Position numbers and translations under genes: made by a program. Under the pieces are notes generated by a model, which saw only the letters and a program-made list of their open reading frames with translations, did no database searches and was not told where the DNA came from. Positions 35,213 to 44,453 of a stretch of DNA of 64,000 nucleotides are shown here, in pieces. The first letter of the stretch is position 1, and each line of letters starts with the position of its first letter. Source of the DNA: Aurantimonas coralicida DSM 14790. GTDB taxonomy: Bacteria; Pseudomonadota; Alphaproteobacteria; Rhizobiales; Rhizobiaceae. The stretch covers positions 41,354-105,353 of the forward strand of contig NZ_ATXK01000013.1 of NCBI RefSeq assembly GCF_000421645.1. The letters run 5' to 3'.

Positions 35213-36097
35213 ATGACGAAGCAGACGGTCGGCGTGATCGGCGTCGGGATGATGGGCCACGGCATCGCCCGCAACATCCAGAAGAAGGGTTGGCCGCTCG
35301 CCTATCTCGACCATCCCGGCAACCAGCCGAGCGATGATCTCGATGCGGATGGGGCAAGGCGCTTCGATGACGCCTCGGCGCTGGCGGCGGCGTGCGACGT
35401 CCTCATCCTGTGCGTCACCGGCAGCCCGCAGATCGAGGCGCTGCTGCTGGGGCCTGACAGCGTCACCGCCGCGCTGCAGCCGGGCACCATCGTGGTCGAT
35501 TGCTCGACCGGCATTCCCAGCGCCACCATGAAGGCCGCCGAAGCGGTGAAGGCGGTCGGCTGCGACTTCGTCGATGCGGCCATGACCCGCACGCCGAAGG
35601 AGGCCGAGGAGGGCCGGCTCAACCTGTTGATCGGCGGTGACGCGGCGACGGTCGAGGCGCTGACACCGCTGTTCGAGGCGTTTTCGGAGAACCGCTTTCA
35701 TGCCGGCGGCATCGGCCGGGGCCAGACGCTGAAGCTGCTGCACAATTTCGTCTCGCTGGGCAGCGTCACGCTGATCGCCGAGGCGGCGGCCTGCGCCGCC
35801 GAGAACGACATCGCGCCGGAGGTGCTGGTGGACTGCCTGCGGCGCGGAGGCGGCTACGGCGCCGGTCTCGACCGCACCGCCCCCTATATCCTCGATGGCG
35901 ATGTCACCCCAATGCGCTTTTCCAATGCGAACGCCCGCAAGGACCTGACCTATTACAGCCAGCTCGTCGAGGAGACCGGCACGTCCCGCAAGGTCGCCGA
36001 AGGCGTGCGCGGCGCGCTGGACTGGCTGGTCGAGACCGGCCATGGCGACGAGATGATGCCCACCGCCTGCACGACGTTCCGCAAGAAGGACGCTTGA
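35213..36097 (+). CDS. NAD(P)-dependent beta-hydroxyacid dehydrogenase (3-hydroxyisobutyrate/tartronate-semialdehyde reductase family)
   Basis: A 294-residue protein with N-terminal Rossmann motif 'GVIGVGMMGHGIARN', the substrate loop 'DCSTGIPSATMK' and the catalytic lysine in 'GRGQTLKLLHNF'. Members reduce or oxidise 3-hydroxyacids or tartronate semialdehyde. With the IMDH-like enzyme and the aldehyde dehydrogenase across the regulator it suggests a hydroxydicarboxylate or glycerate-type pathway fed by DctPQM. Last gene of the operon. Confidence 0.92.
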   Translation: MTKQTVGVIGVGMMGHGIARNIQKKGWPLAYLDHPGNQPSDDLDADGARRFDDASALAAACDVLILCVTGSPQIEALLLGPDSVTAALQPGTIVVDCSTGIPSATMKAAEAVKAVGCDFVDAAMTRTPKEAEEGRLNLLIGGDAATVEALTPLFEAFSENRFHAGGIGRGQTLKLLHNFVSLGSVTLIAEAAACAAENDIAPEVLVDCLRRGGGYGAGLDRTAPYILDGDVTPMRFSNANARKDLTYYSQLVEETGTSRKVAEGVRGALDWLVETGHGDEMMPTACTTFRKKDA

Positions 36098-36107
36098 TCG
36101 CCTGACC

Positions 36108-36142
36108 CGGACGGCCGCCTCCAAAGCAGAGGCGGCCGTCCG
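36108..36142. terminator. Perfect 14-bp convergent stem-loop terminator
   Basis: CGGACGGCCGCCTC / GAGGCGGCCGTCCG with a 7-base loop (CAAAGCA), in the 54-base gap between the convergent hydroxyacid dehydrogenase and amidase genes. The strongest hairpin of the window. Confidence 0.75.
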
Positions 36143-36151
36143 AAGCCTTGA

Positions 36152-37444
36152 TCAGCCCATCGTCGCCAGGGTCGCCTCGGCGAAGGCGGCGACGCTCAGG
36201 AGTTGTCGGTCCCGGCTCCACGGCGCGACGAGCTGGATGCCGAGCGGCAGGCCGTTGGGCCCGAAGCCCGCGGGCAGGCTGATCGCCGGGGCTCCGATGA
36301 AGGTCCAGGGCGCGCAGAGCGCCGGATCGCCGGTGTTGTCGAGCCCCTCCGGCGCTTCGCCGGTCGCCGGCACGGTGAGGATCGCGTCGTAGCCGGCAAA
36401 GTGCTCGGCCATCGCGCGGCGCAGATGCTTCTGGTTCTCCAGCGCGGCGACATAGGCCTTGGCGGAGATGCCGGCTCCGTCGGCAACCAGCGCCTTCAGA
36501 TGGTCGCTGGTGCGATCGGGGAAGCGCTCGACGCGCTCCTCGTAGATATGCCGCCCCTCGACCCGCAGAACCGTCATGATGTCGTCGAGGGTCTGGGCGT
36601 AGAGCGCGTTCAGCGCCACCGGCTCGAGCATCGCGCCCGCCGCCGTCAGCGCTGCCGCTGCCCGGTCGCGCAGGGCGCGCTGATGCGGATCGACGCGGTC
36701 CCAGGCCGGTGGCTCGATGACGGCGATCCTGGGGCGTTCGGCCGCGACAGTCGCGCTGCCGGGCTCCGGTGCGGTGCCGGCCGGCAGGTCGCCATGCGGA
36801 TCGGACGGGTCGGCGGCGGCGAACAGCCCATAGGCCCTGGCGATGGTGGCGACGTCGCGGGCGAACAGGCCGACATGGTCGAGCGACCAGGACAGCGGAT
36901 GGACGCCGGTGCGCGGGATCGACCCATAGCTCGGCTTGTAGCCGACGACGCCGCAATAGGCGGCGGGGCGGATCACCGAGCCGATGGTCTGGGTGCCGAG
37001 CGCCAGAGGCACGATGCCGGCGGCAACGGCGGCGGCCGAGCCGCTCGACGAACCGCCGGGCGTGTGGCGCGAATTGTGCGGATTGACCGTCGCGCCAGGG
37101 CTGCGCCAGGCGAACTCCGTCGTGACCGTCTTGCCGAGGACCGTGCCGCCCAGCTCGCGGATGCGCGCGACGATCCAGGCGTCAGCGGCCGGAACATGCG
37201 CCGGGTCGATGCGCGAGCCGTAGCCGGTGGGCATGTCGGCGGTGTCGATGATGTCCTTGACGCCGACGGCGAGGCCGGCAAGCGGGCCGCTGGTGCCGGC
37301 GGCCGGCGCGGTGTCCGGCAGATGGGCGAAAGCGCGCAGGGCCGGATTGCTGCTGACGGCCATTTCGTAGGCGACCCCGACGGGGCCGAGCGTCGTGTCG
37401 CCCGCAGTGCCGATGCCGGCCGCGGTGGCGGTGATGTTTGCCAT
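36152..37444 (-). CDS. Amidase signature family enzyme
   Basis: A 430-residue amidase. The Lys-Ser-Ser triad is predicted as K63 (GVKDIID), S132 (PGGSSSGSAAAVAAG) and S156 (GTQTIGSVIRPA). The glycine before the nucleophile region is replaced (TIGS instead of TGGS), a mild variant. Last gene of an operon with a NitT/TauT-type ABC importer, so it probably hydrolyses the imported amide. Unrelated to the FmdA amidase at 27 kb. Confidence 0.92.
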   Translation of the reverse strand: MANITATAAGIGTAGDTTLGPVGVAYEMAVSSNPALRAFAHLPDTAPAAGTSGPLAGLAVGVKDIIDTADMPTGYGSRIDPAHVPAADAWIVARIRELGGTVLGKTVTTEFAWRSPGATVNPHNSRHTPGGSSSGSAAAVAAGIVPLALGTQTIGSVIRPAAYCGVVGYKPSYGSIPRTGVHPLSWSLDHVGLFARDVATIARAYGLFAAADPSDPHGDLPAGTAPEPGSATVAAERPRIAVIEPPAWDRVDPHQRALRDRAAAALTAAGAMLEPVALNALYAQTLDDIMTVLRVEGRHIYEERVERFPDRTSDHLKALVADGAGISAKAYVAALENQKHLRRAMAEHFAGYDAILTVPATGEAPEGLDNTGDPALCAPWTFIGAPAISLPAGFGPNGLPLGIQLVAPWSRDRQLLSVAAFAEATLATMG

Positions 37445-37468
37445 GGTCAGATCCCCCTCGAATGCGTC

Positions 37469-37495
37469 GCCGCGGGACGCTGGGCGCCCCGCGGC
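37469..37495 (-). terminator. Intra-operon stem-loop between binding protein and amidase
   Basis: GCCGCGGG / CCCGCGGC 8-bp stem with a further CGC/GCG pairing inside the 11-base loop, in the 68-base gap after the binding-protein stop. Likely transcript processing or attenuation site. Confidence 0.45.
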
Positions 37496-37512
37496 ATCGA
37501 TGATGCGCTCGC

Positions 37513-38472
37513 TCAGTCGACGATCGCCTTGTCGATGAACTGCCGGTCGATGAAATTGGCGAAGTCCGGCTGGGAGTCGAGATTGCCGAGGGCGATCTGG
37601 ACGCCGAGGCTGGTGGTCATCGCCTCGTCGGTGATGTCGACGCTGGGAGCGTAGACGCCGTCGGTGATCATCCGCTTGACGGCGGCCTCGACCACCTTGG
37701 CGTCGAGGTTCGGGAACTCCTTCTGGGCGACCGCGACCGCATCTTCGGGCGAGGCCTGGATCATCGCCAGTGCCTTTTCGAGACCGTTGACGAAGCTCTG
37801 GGCCTTGTCGGTGTCGATATCGGTGCGGGTCATGATGGTGGAGAAGGCGTAGGGGCCGTATTCCTTCGGGAAGGAGACGATGACCTTCTTGCCCTCGGCG
37901 ACCGCCTGGTCGACGCCGGGCTCATACATCACCGCCAGCGGCGCCTGGCCGCCGATGAAGGGGGCCGGCTCGGCGCCGATCTGCACCTGGGTGAGGGTGA
38001 CGCTGTCCTCGGAGACGTCGTTCTCGCCGAGCATCTTGAGGAACAGCGACGTCGAGGTGGTCGGCATCATGCCGGCGACCACGGTCTGGTCGGTGAAGCT
38101 CTCGGGACCCTTGTAGTCGAAATCCTCGTCCGCGAGGATCCAGACGGCGGCACCGTTGACGACATTGGCGATGGTCTTGACCGGGGCGCCCTTCTCGAAG
38201 GCGATGGCGGTCCATTCGGGACCGTGCAGCGAGAAGTCGGCGCTGCCGGAAATGACCGAGTTGAGCGCCGTCGGGCCGGAGCCGGCGCTTTCCTTGATGA
38301 CGGTCAGGCCCTCGGCCTCGAACATGCCCTTGTCCATGGCGACGTAGAGCGGCAGGTAGAGCAGCGACTGGAAGGCCTGGGAGATCGTCACCTCGGTCTT
38401 GTCCTGGGCCAGCGCCGGGCTGGCGAAGGCGGTGAGGGCGGCGGTGGCCGCGACGGCGAGAAACTTCTTCAT
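37513..38472 (-). CDS. NitT/TauT-type ABC transporter substrate-binding protein (NMT1-like)
   Basis: A 319-residue periplasmic protein with Sec signal MKKFLAVAATAALTAFASPALA. The mature part begins DKTEVTISQAFQSLLYLPLYVAMDKG, the NMT1/ThiY/SsuA layout. The ligand could be a sulfonate, a pyrimidine, nitrate or an amide; the downstream amidase favours an amide-bearing compound. Third gene of the operon (ATPase, permease, binding protein, amidase). Confidence 0.9.
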   Translation of the reverse strand: MKKFLAVAATAALTAFASPALAQDKTEVTISQAFQSLLYLPLYVAMDKGMFEAEGLTVIKESAGSGPTALNSVISGSADFSLHGPEWTAIAFEKGAPVKTIANVVNGAAVWILADEDFDYKGPESFTDQTVVAGMMPTTSTSLFLKMLGENDVSEDSVTLTQVQIGAEPAPFIGGQAPLAVMYEPGVDQAVAEGKKVIVSFPKEYGPYAFSTIMTRTDIDTDKAQSFVNGLEKALAMIQASPEDAVAVAQKEFPNLDAKVVEAAVKRMITDGVYAPSVDITDEAMTTSLGVQIALGNLDSQPDFANFIDRQFIDKAIVD

Positions 38473-38508
38473 TGTTGGTACCCCTGCTGGTGATGGGAGG
38501 CGCAAGCC

Positions 38509-39375
38509 TCAGGCTGCGACCTGTCGCGTGGACTGGTCCTGCTTCCACGGCAGCACGCGCCGCTCGATGAAATTGACGATGTGGTAGAGGGCGAAGCCCA
38601 GGATCATCAGCGAGAACAGCCCGACCCAGACGGTGTTCAGGTCGTAGAGATTCGACGCCGTGAAGACGAGGTGGCCGAGCCCGTGCTGGGAGGAGATGAA
38701 CTCCCCGACGACGGCGCCGACGAGGGCGAAGCCGATATTGATGCGGAAGGTGGCGATCACCGCCGGCAGCGAGGATGGCACCACCGCCTTGAAGAAGATG
38801 CGGTGCTTGTCGGCGCCCATGGAGGTGAGCAGGCGCTGCAGATCCTTGTCGGAATCGCGGGCCGCCTGGTAGGCGGTGATCAGCGCCACGATGGCGGTCA
38901 TGGCGACGACGAGTGCGATCTTCGAGGTGTAGCCGGTCCCGAACCACAGGATGATCAGCGGTGCTAGGGCGATCTTCGGCACGCTGTTGAGGGCGATGAC
39001 GAAGGGCTCGACCAGTCGGGCGACACCGACCGAATACCACAGCGACAGGCCGAGAGACGTGCCGATGGTGGTGCCGAGGATGAAGCCGACGACCGCTTCC
39101 AGCGTGGTGTAGCCGGCATCGACGAAGAGCGAGCCGTCCATGATGAAGCGGGCGAAATTGACGAAGATTCCCGACGGCTGACCGAACAGGAAGCCGGACA
39201 CGCCGCCGTAGCGCACGCCGAGTTCCCACAAGGCGAAGAAGCTCAGCACGGCGAGAAGCTGCAGTCCTGACCGGGCGATGCCGCCGCCCAGCCCGTCACT
39301 GGCGATCTGCCAGTCGATGCGGCGACGCGGCATGGCCCCGGTCGCGGCAGGATTGCGTGTGGTGGTGATGCTCAT
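38509..39375 (-). CDS. NitT/TauT-type ABC transporter permease
   Basis: A 288-residue BPD_transp_1 permease with six hydrophobic segments and the EAA-like loop region 'AARDSDKDLQRLLTSMGADKHRIFFKAVVPSS'-type sequence (key residues A-x6-L-x-S-M-G-A). 'LGTTIGTSLGLSLWYS' is typical of SsuC/TauC. 9 bases from the ATPase gene, 36 from the binding-protein gene. Confidence 0.93.
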   Translation of the reverse strand: MSITTTRNPAATGAMPRRRIDWQIASDGLGGGIARSGLQLLAVLSFFALWELGVRYGGVSGFLFGQPSGIFVNFARFIMDGSLFVDAGYTTLEAVVGFILGTTIGTSLGLSLWYSVGVARLVEPFVIALNSVPKIALAPLIILWFGTGYTSKIALVVAMTAIVALITAYQAARDSDKDLQRLLTSMGADKHRIFFKAVVPSSLPAVIATFRINIGFALVGAVVGEFISSQHGLGHLVFTASNLYDLNTVWVGLFSLMILGFALYHIVNFIERRVLPWKQDQSTRQVAA

Positions 39376-39384
39376 TCGGTGCCC

Positions 39385-40158
39385 TCAGTGCGTCTGGATG
39401 TCGAGCTCGTTGCAGAGCAGGTGGAAGTACTGGGCGAAGTGCGGATCGCTGCGCGACTCCACGGGGGAGTGGCTGGCGATGTCGATCTCGTGGATGGCCT
39501 TCACCTTGGACGGGCGCCCGGACAGGACGACGACGCGCTTGGACAGGGCGACGGCCTCGTCGACGTCGTGGGTGATCAGGATGACCGTCTTGCCGGATTT
39601 CTCGACCGCGTCGACGAGGACGCCTTCGAGATGCAGGCGGGTCTGGTAATCCAGCGCCGAAAAGGGCTCGTCGAGGAGCAGGATGTCCGGGTCCATGACC
39701 AGGGTGCGGATCAGCGCGACGCGCTGGCGCTGGCCGCCCGACAGGGTGCTCGGATAGGCGTTCTCGAAGCCGCTGAGACCGAAGGTGTTGAGGTAGTCGA
39801 GGGCCTTTTCGCGGGCTTCCTGCCGGTCGACATTGCGCATTTCCAGGCCCAGCAGGGCGTTCTGCAGGACTGTGCGCCAGGGAAAGAGAAGGTCCTTCTG
39901 CATCATGTAGCCGATGCGGCCGCGCAGGCCGTCCACCGGCTGGCCGCGATAGCGCATGACGCCGCCATCGGCCTCGAGCAGTCCGGCGATCATGTTGAAG
40001 ATCGTCGTCTTGCCGCAGCCCGACGGGCCGATGATCGAGACGAAGTCCCGTTCGTAGATGTCGAAGGTCAGGTCGCGGACGACCGGGACCGTGCCACTGC
40101 GCGTGGCGAAGGTCTTGGCGAGGCCGCGGATTTCCAGTTGCGTCTGTCTGTCGCCCAT
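39385..40158 (-). CDS. NitT/TauT-type ABC transporter ATP-binding protein
   Basis: A 257-residue SsuB/TauB-type ATPase: Walker A GPSGCGKTT, Q-loop 'YMMQKDLLFPWRTV', signature [15 protein letters not shown], Walker B ILLLDEPFSALD, H-loop 'ILITHDVDEAV'. First gene of the operon; the ATG at 40158 follows AGGAGCCGAT and is preceded by a long structured leader. Confidence 0.94.
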   Translation of the reverse strand: MGDRQTQLEIRGLAKTFATRSGTVPVVRDLTFDIYERDFVSIIGPSGCGKTTIFNMIAGLLEADGGVMRYRGQPVDGLRGRIGYMMQKDLLFPWRTVLQNALLGLEMRNVDRQEAREKALDYLNTFGLSGFENAYPSTLSGGQRQRVALIRTLVMDPDILLLDEPFSALDYQTRLHLEGVLVDAVEKSGKTVILITHDVDEAVALSKRVVVLSGRPSKVKAIHEIDIASHSPVESRSDPHFAQYFHLLCNELDIQTH

Positions 40159-40168
40159 ATCGGCTCCT

Positions 40169-40196
40169 CATGCTGCATTGCGACAGACGCAGCATG
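40169..40196 (-). promoter_or_regulatory. Leader hairpin next to ribosome site of ABC-amidase operon
   Basis: 8-bp arms CATGCTGC / GCAGCATG with a 12-base loop, ending directly before the AGGAG ribosome site of the ATPase gene. Well placed to influence translation initiation. Confidence 0.4.
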
Positions 40197-40337
40197 GAGT
40201 GTGCCAGATGAGCGGGTTGGCCAGTCCGGACGGTGGTGCCCGACGCGCGGGTTCGTTCAAGTCGCTGGAATCACTGCGTCGCGGCCACCTGCATGGCTGC
40301 CCTGCACTTTCTGCAGGGCGGATTCTGCCGATTTTTT
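40171..40337 (+). ncRNA. Candidate small RNA ending in an intrinsic terminator, antisense to the operon leader
   Basis: On the + strand, GCCCTGCA-CTTTC-TGCAGGGC (40299-40319, perfect 8-bp stem) is followed by a second short stem GGCGG-ATT-CTGCC and the run GATTTTTT ending at about 40336. That is a convincing factor-independent terminator, rare in this window. The 5' end is unknown and no good + strand promoter was found, so the RNA extent is a guess. It would be antisense to the leader of the ABC-amidase operon. Confidence 0.3.
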
Positions 40338-40390
40338 ACCGCCCTCCGCCGCGGGATGCAGCCGAAGCGCGCGCAGAACATGCGCTTCAT
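40271..40390 (-). CDS. Possible 39-residue Cys-containing leader ORF
   Basis: ATG at 40390 to TGA at 40271, beginning MKRMFCARFGCIPRRR and ending CRKCRAAMQVAATQ. It starts about 27 bases after the predicted transcription start and has a C-x4-C and a C-x2-C pair. No clear ribosome site precedes it, and it overlaps strong RNA hairpins, so the open frame may be fortuitous. It is listed because it lies in the leader of the ABC-amidase operon. Confidence 0.2.
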   Translation of the reverse strand: MKRMFCARFGCIPRRRAVKNRQNPPCRKCRAAMQVAATQ

Positions 40391-40412
40391 GGCTAAAATA
40401 TATACACGACTT

Positions 40413-40452
40413 ATGATTGCATCATTATAAGGCAGCGCAGAGTGGGCGCCAA
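40413..40452 (-). promoter_or_regulatory. Strong sigma-70-type promoter with overlapping dyad for ABC-amidase operon
   Basis: Read on the - strand: -35 TTGGCG (40452-40447), 17-base spacer, -10 TATAAT (40429-40424). A dyad ATGAT-TGC-ATCAT (40413-40425) overlaps the -10 end and start point and is a likely operator. The leader to the ATPase start would be about 255 bases. Apart from the leader elements listed, the gap 40159-40513 shows no gene. Confidence 0.6.
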
Positions 40453-40513
40453 GAATGCGCGGCCGGACGGGCGGCAGCTAAGGATCGCGCTGCCGCCGCG
40501 TATCTGTCGCCGA

Positions 40514-41554
40514 TCAGGCGATATGGGCGCCCTGGGCGGCGGTGAAGATCGAATAGATCGACTGGCTCGCCGTCATCAGCAGCCGGTTCCGGTGCTCGCC
40601 GACGAAGGTGAGGTTGGCGCAGCCCTCCGGGGTCTTGATCTGGCCGATCTTGGTGCCGTCCGGTGCGTAGACATGCACGCCGTCCTGGCCTTCGCCGGCA
40701 AAGCCCGTCGCCGCCCAGACATTGCCGTCGACATCGGCGCGCAGACCGTCGTGGAAACCGCTTTCCAGCGTTGCGAATTCGCGCCGGCCGGTCAGCCGGC
40801 GGCCATTGTCCTCGACATTCCAGGCGATGATCAGGGCCGGCTCCGGATGATGCGTTGCAGCAGAATCGGCGACGTAGAGCGTGCGGTAGTCCGGCGAGAA
40901 GCACAGGCCGTTCGGCTTGAAGATCTCGTCGCTCAGCCGGGTCAGCGCGCCGCTCGACGCATCGATATGGTAGATGCTTGTCGGCAGTTCGAGCTCGCGC
41001 ACGGTGCCTTCATAATACCAGTGGCTGCCATAGCCCGGATCGGTGAAGATGATGCCGCCGTCGTCCGGGTGGACCACCGCATCGTTCGGCGCGTTGAGCT
41101 GCTTGCCCTCGAAGGTCTCGGCCAGCACCTCGGCCGGGCCCTGGTGGCCGTAGCGCACGACGCGGGCGGTCGAGTGTTCGCAGCTGATCTGCCGGCCCTC
41201 GAAATCGAAGGTATTGCCGTTGGAATGGTTGGAATGGTGGCGCAGCGGCGTCACCGCCCCGGTGACCTCGTCCCAGCGCATCTGGCGATTGTTGGGAATG
41301 TCGCTGAAGACGGCGTAGCGGCCGACGCCGTTCCAGGCCGGCCCCTCGGCGCACAGGGCGCCGCTCCACTGGCGCTGCAGCGGCGTGTTGCCGATCATGT
41401 ATTGCGAGAAGCGGGGATCGAGCACCTCCCAGGCGTCGTCGGGATAGCGGGATGGCTGCGGCGCGAGCGACTGCGCCCGTACGATATGCGGCATGGCGAG
41501 CGCGGCGCCGAGCGCCGCGCCGCCGGTGAGCAATGCGCGTCGATGAATGGTCAT
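40514..41554 (-). CDS. SMP-30/gluconolactonase family protein with Tat-like signal
   Basis: A 346-residue beta-propeller lactonase family protein. The N-terminus MTIHRRALLTGGAALGAALAMP has a twin-arginine-like export signal, so it acts in the periplasm. Propeller landmarks: 'EGPAWNGVGRYAVFSDIPNN' (metal-binding Glu), 'LNAPNDAVVHPDDGGIIFTDPGYG', 'KPNGLCFSPDYRTLYVADS' and 'DGLRADVDGNVWAAT'. The ATG at 41554 follows GGGGAGGAACCC. Divergent from a CUT1-type sugar ABC operon; it may open sugar lactones before uptake (inference). Confidence 0.9.
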   Translation of the reverse strand: MTIHRRALLTGGAALGAALAMPHIVRAQSLAPQPSRYPDDAWEVLDPRFSQYMIGNTPLQRQWSGALCAEGPAWNGVGRYAVFSDIPNNRQMRWDEVTGAVTPLRHHSNHSNGNTFDFEGRQISCEHSTARVVRYGHQGPAEVLAETFEGKQLNAPNDAVVHPDDGGIIFTDPGYGSHWYYEGTVRELELPTSIYHIDASSGALTRLSDEIFKPNGLCFSPDYRTLYVADSAATHHPEPALIIAWNVEDNGRRLTGRREFATLESGFHDGLRADVDGNVWAATGFAGEGQDGVHVYAPDGTKIGQIKTPEGCANLTFVGEHRNRLLMTASQSIYSIFTAAQGAHIA

Positions 41555-41632
41555 GGGTTCCTCCCCGTCGACCGGCATGCCGACCCTCCGGACGACCGTG
41601 TTGCTGTTGCGGGGAACGGCCGGCGCCGAAGC

Positions 41633-41708
41633 GTAACGCGAAGCGGCAGGCCGGGCCAGCGTAACGTATACGAAAAGCCCGCAATCGCGCTGTAACGGTC
41701 GCGGTTAC
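41633..41708. promoter_or_regulatory. Repeated GTAACG motifs in divergent control region
   Basis: GTAACG occurs at 41633, 41661 and 41692, the last facing GTTAC at 41704 to form GTAACGGTCGCGGTTAC, and a CGTATACG palindrome lies at 41665-41672. All are in the 261-base region 41555-41815 between the SMP-30 gene and the sugar ABC operon. They look like clustered binding sites for one regulator, not encoded nearby. Confidence 0.35.
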
Positions 41709-41815
41709 CTTGCGGTGCAGCACAAGATTTCGGCGTCCGGCGCCCGCCAGCCATTGCGCAGGGGAGCCTGCGAATACAGTATACCGCCTGAAATTGCTGC
41801 GAGGGTGGGGCTTCA

Positions 41816-42880
<1,065 letters not shown>

Positions 42881-43014
42881 AGCCGGCAAGGCTTCGGGCG
42901 GCCGGTCGGGTTGGAGGACCCGGCCGGCAAGGGAGGACGGCCGTGACGGCAGCGGGAGCGCCGTCACTTCGGGGCACAGAATCGCACGCTCCCGCGCAAG
43001 TGGAGGAGATCACG

Positions 43015-44331
43015 ATGACCATCAATCGCAGGACGCTTCTGGCCGGCACGGCCGGCCTCGCCGCCAGCGCGGCCTTCATCGGGCCGTTTGGCATGCGCGG
43101 GGCGCTGGCCCAGGCGGCCGCGCCGAAATTCAAGCCGGAGGAAGGCGCCTCGCTGCGGCTTCTGCGCTGGGTGCCCTTCGTCGCCGGCGAGGAGGAAGCC
43201 TGGAACGCCAACACCAAGGCCTTCACCGAGGCGACCGGCGTCGAGGTGCAGATCGACCAGGAAAGCTGGGAGGACGTGCGCCCGAAGGCCGCCGTGGCCG
43301 CCAATGTCGGCTCGGGCCCCGACATGGTGATGAGCTGGTTCGATGACCCGTTCCAGTATCCCGACAAGCTCGTCGACGTGACCGACCTTGCGACCTCGCT
43401 CGGCGAGCAGCATGGCGGCTGGTACGAGGGCCTGGAAGGCTATGCCAAGCAGGGCGACAAGTTCATCGCCGTGCCGCTCTGCGCCATCGGCAACGCCATC
43501 TGCTATCGCGACAGCCACATGAAGGCGGCGGGCTTCGAGGAATTCCCGTCAGACACGGCGGGCTTCCTGGAACTGTGCAAGGCGATGCAGGCCAACGGCA
43601 CGCCGGCCGGATTCCCGCACGGCAAGGCGGTCGGCGACGGCAACAACTACGCTCACTGGCTGTTGTGGAGCCATGGCGGCAAGACCGTCGACGAGGCCGG
43701 CAAGCCGGCCATCGACAGCCCCGAGACCCGAGCGGCGATCGAATATGCCAAGGCGCTCTATGCCACCTTCATCCCCGGCACCGAGAGCTGGCTCGACATC
43801 AACAACAACCGCGCCTTCCTGGCCGGCCAGATCTCGCTGACGGCGAATGGCGTGTCGCTCTATTACGCGGCCACCAAGGACCCGGAGATGGCCGAGATCG
43901 CCGAGGACATCCGCACCACCACCATGCCGGTCGGCCCGGTCGGCCAGCCGGCGGAGCTGCACCAGACCTCGACGCTCAACATCTTCCAGCACACGAAGTA
44001 CCCGGAAGCGGCCAAGGCCTATATCGAGTTCATGTTCCAGCCGGAGCAGATGAACGCCTGGATCGAGGGCGCCAGCGCCTATTGCTGCCAGTCGCTCAAG
44101 GCCTATGCCGACAATCCGGTGTGGACCTCGAACCCGATCCACGAGCCCTATTCCAAGGCCTCGGCCAGCCTGCGGCCGAACGGCTTTGCCGGGCCGCTCG
44201 GACCCTCGTCGGCCGCCGTCATGGCCGATTACGTGCTCGTCGACATGTTCGCCGAGGCGGTGACCGGCCAGCGCACCGCGGACGAGGCCATCGCCAACGC
44301 CGAGCGGCGCATCGCCCGCTACTACCGCTGA
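43015..44331 (+). CDS. CUT1-type sugar ABC transporter substrate-binding protein
   Basis: A 438-residue SBP_bac_1 family receptor. The N-terminus MTINRRTLLAGTAGLAASAAF has a Tat-like twin arginine signal ending near ALAQ. Landmarks: 'WEDVRPKAAVAANVGSGPDMVMSW', 'LLWSHGGKTVDEAGKPAIDS' and 'FLAGQISLTANGVSLYY'. The ATG at 43015 follows GGAGGAGATCACG. A Tat signal on both this receptor and the divergent lactonase is notable. Confidence 0.92.
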   Translation: MTINRRTLLAGTAGLAASAAFIGPFGMRGALAQAAAPKFKPEEGASLRLLRWVPFVAGEEEAWNANTKAFTEATGVEVQIDQESWEDVRPKAAVAANVGSGPDMVMSWFDDPFQYPDKLVDVTDLATSLGEQHGGWYEGLEGYAKQGDKFIAVPLCAIGNAICYRDSHMKAAGFEEFPSDTAGFLELCKAMQANGTPAGFPHGKAVGDGNNYAHWLLWSHGGKTVDEAGKPAIDSPETRAAIEYAKALYATFIPGTESWLDINNNRAFLAGQISLTANGVSLYYAATKDPEMAEIAEDIRTTTMPVGPVGQPAELHQTSTLNIFQHTKYPEAAKAYIEFMFQPEQMNAWIEGASAYCCQSLKAYADNPVWTSNPIHEPYSKASASLRPNGFAGPLGPSSAAVMADYVLVDMFAEAVTGQRTADEAIANAERRIARYYR

Positions 44332-44337
44332 GGCGGC

Positions 44338-44364
44338 TGGCACCGGCCTGAACGGCCGGTGCCA
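44338..44364 (+). terminator. Perfect 11-bp intra-operon stem-loop after binding-protein gene
   Basis: TGGCACCGGCC / GGCCGGTGCCA with a 5-base loop (TGAAC), 6 bases after the binding-protein stop and before the permease genes. A malE-malF-like position for differential expression. Confidence 0.6.
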
Positions 44365-44453
44365 CAAGAGGCGGGCGCGCGGGCGTTGCTGCCCGGGCGC
44401 CTGTCGGCGGCGGCTTCGGCCGCGCGCCCTTTCGGCAACGGAGACGATCGACG

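Noticed and set aside
36152..37444. Treating the amidase as GatA (tRNA amidotransferase)
   Set aside because: No gatB/gatC neighbour and the gene belongs to an ABC import operon; signature enzymes of many substrates share the motif.
40159..40440. TPP riboswitch in the NMT1-like operon leader
   Set aside because: NMT1-like receptors can belong to thiamine-precursor systems, but the CUGAGA and other conserved TPP-riboswitch blocks are absent.
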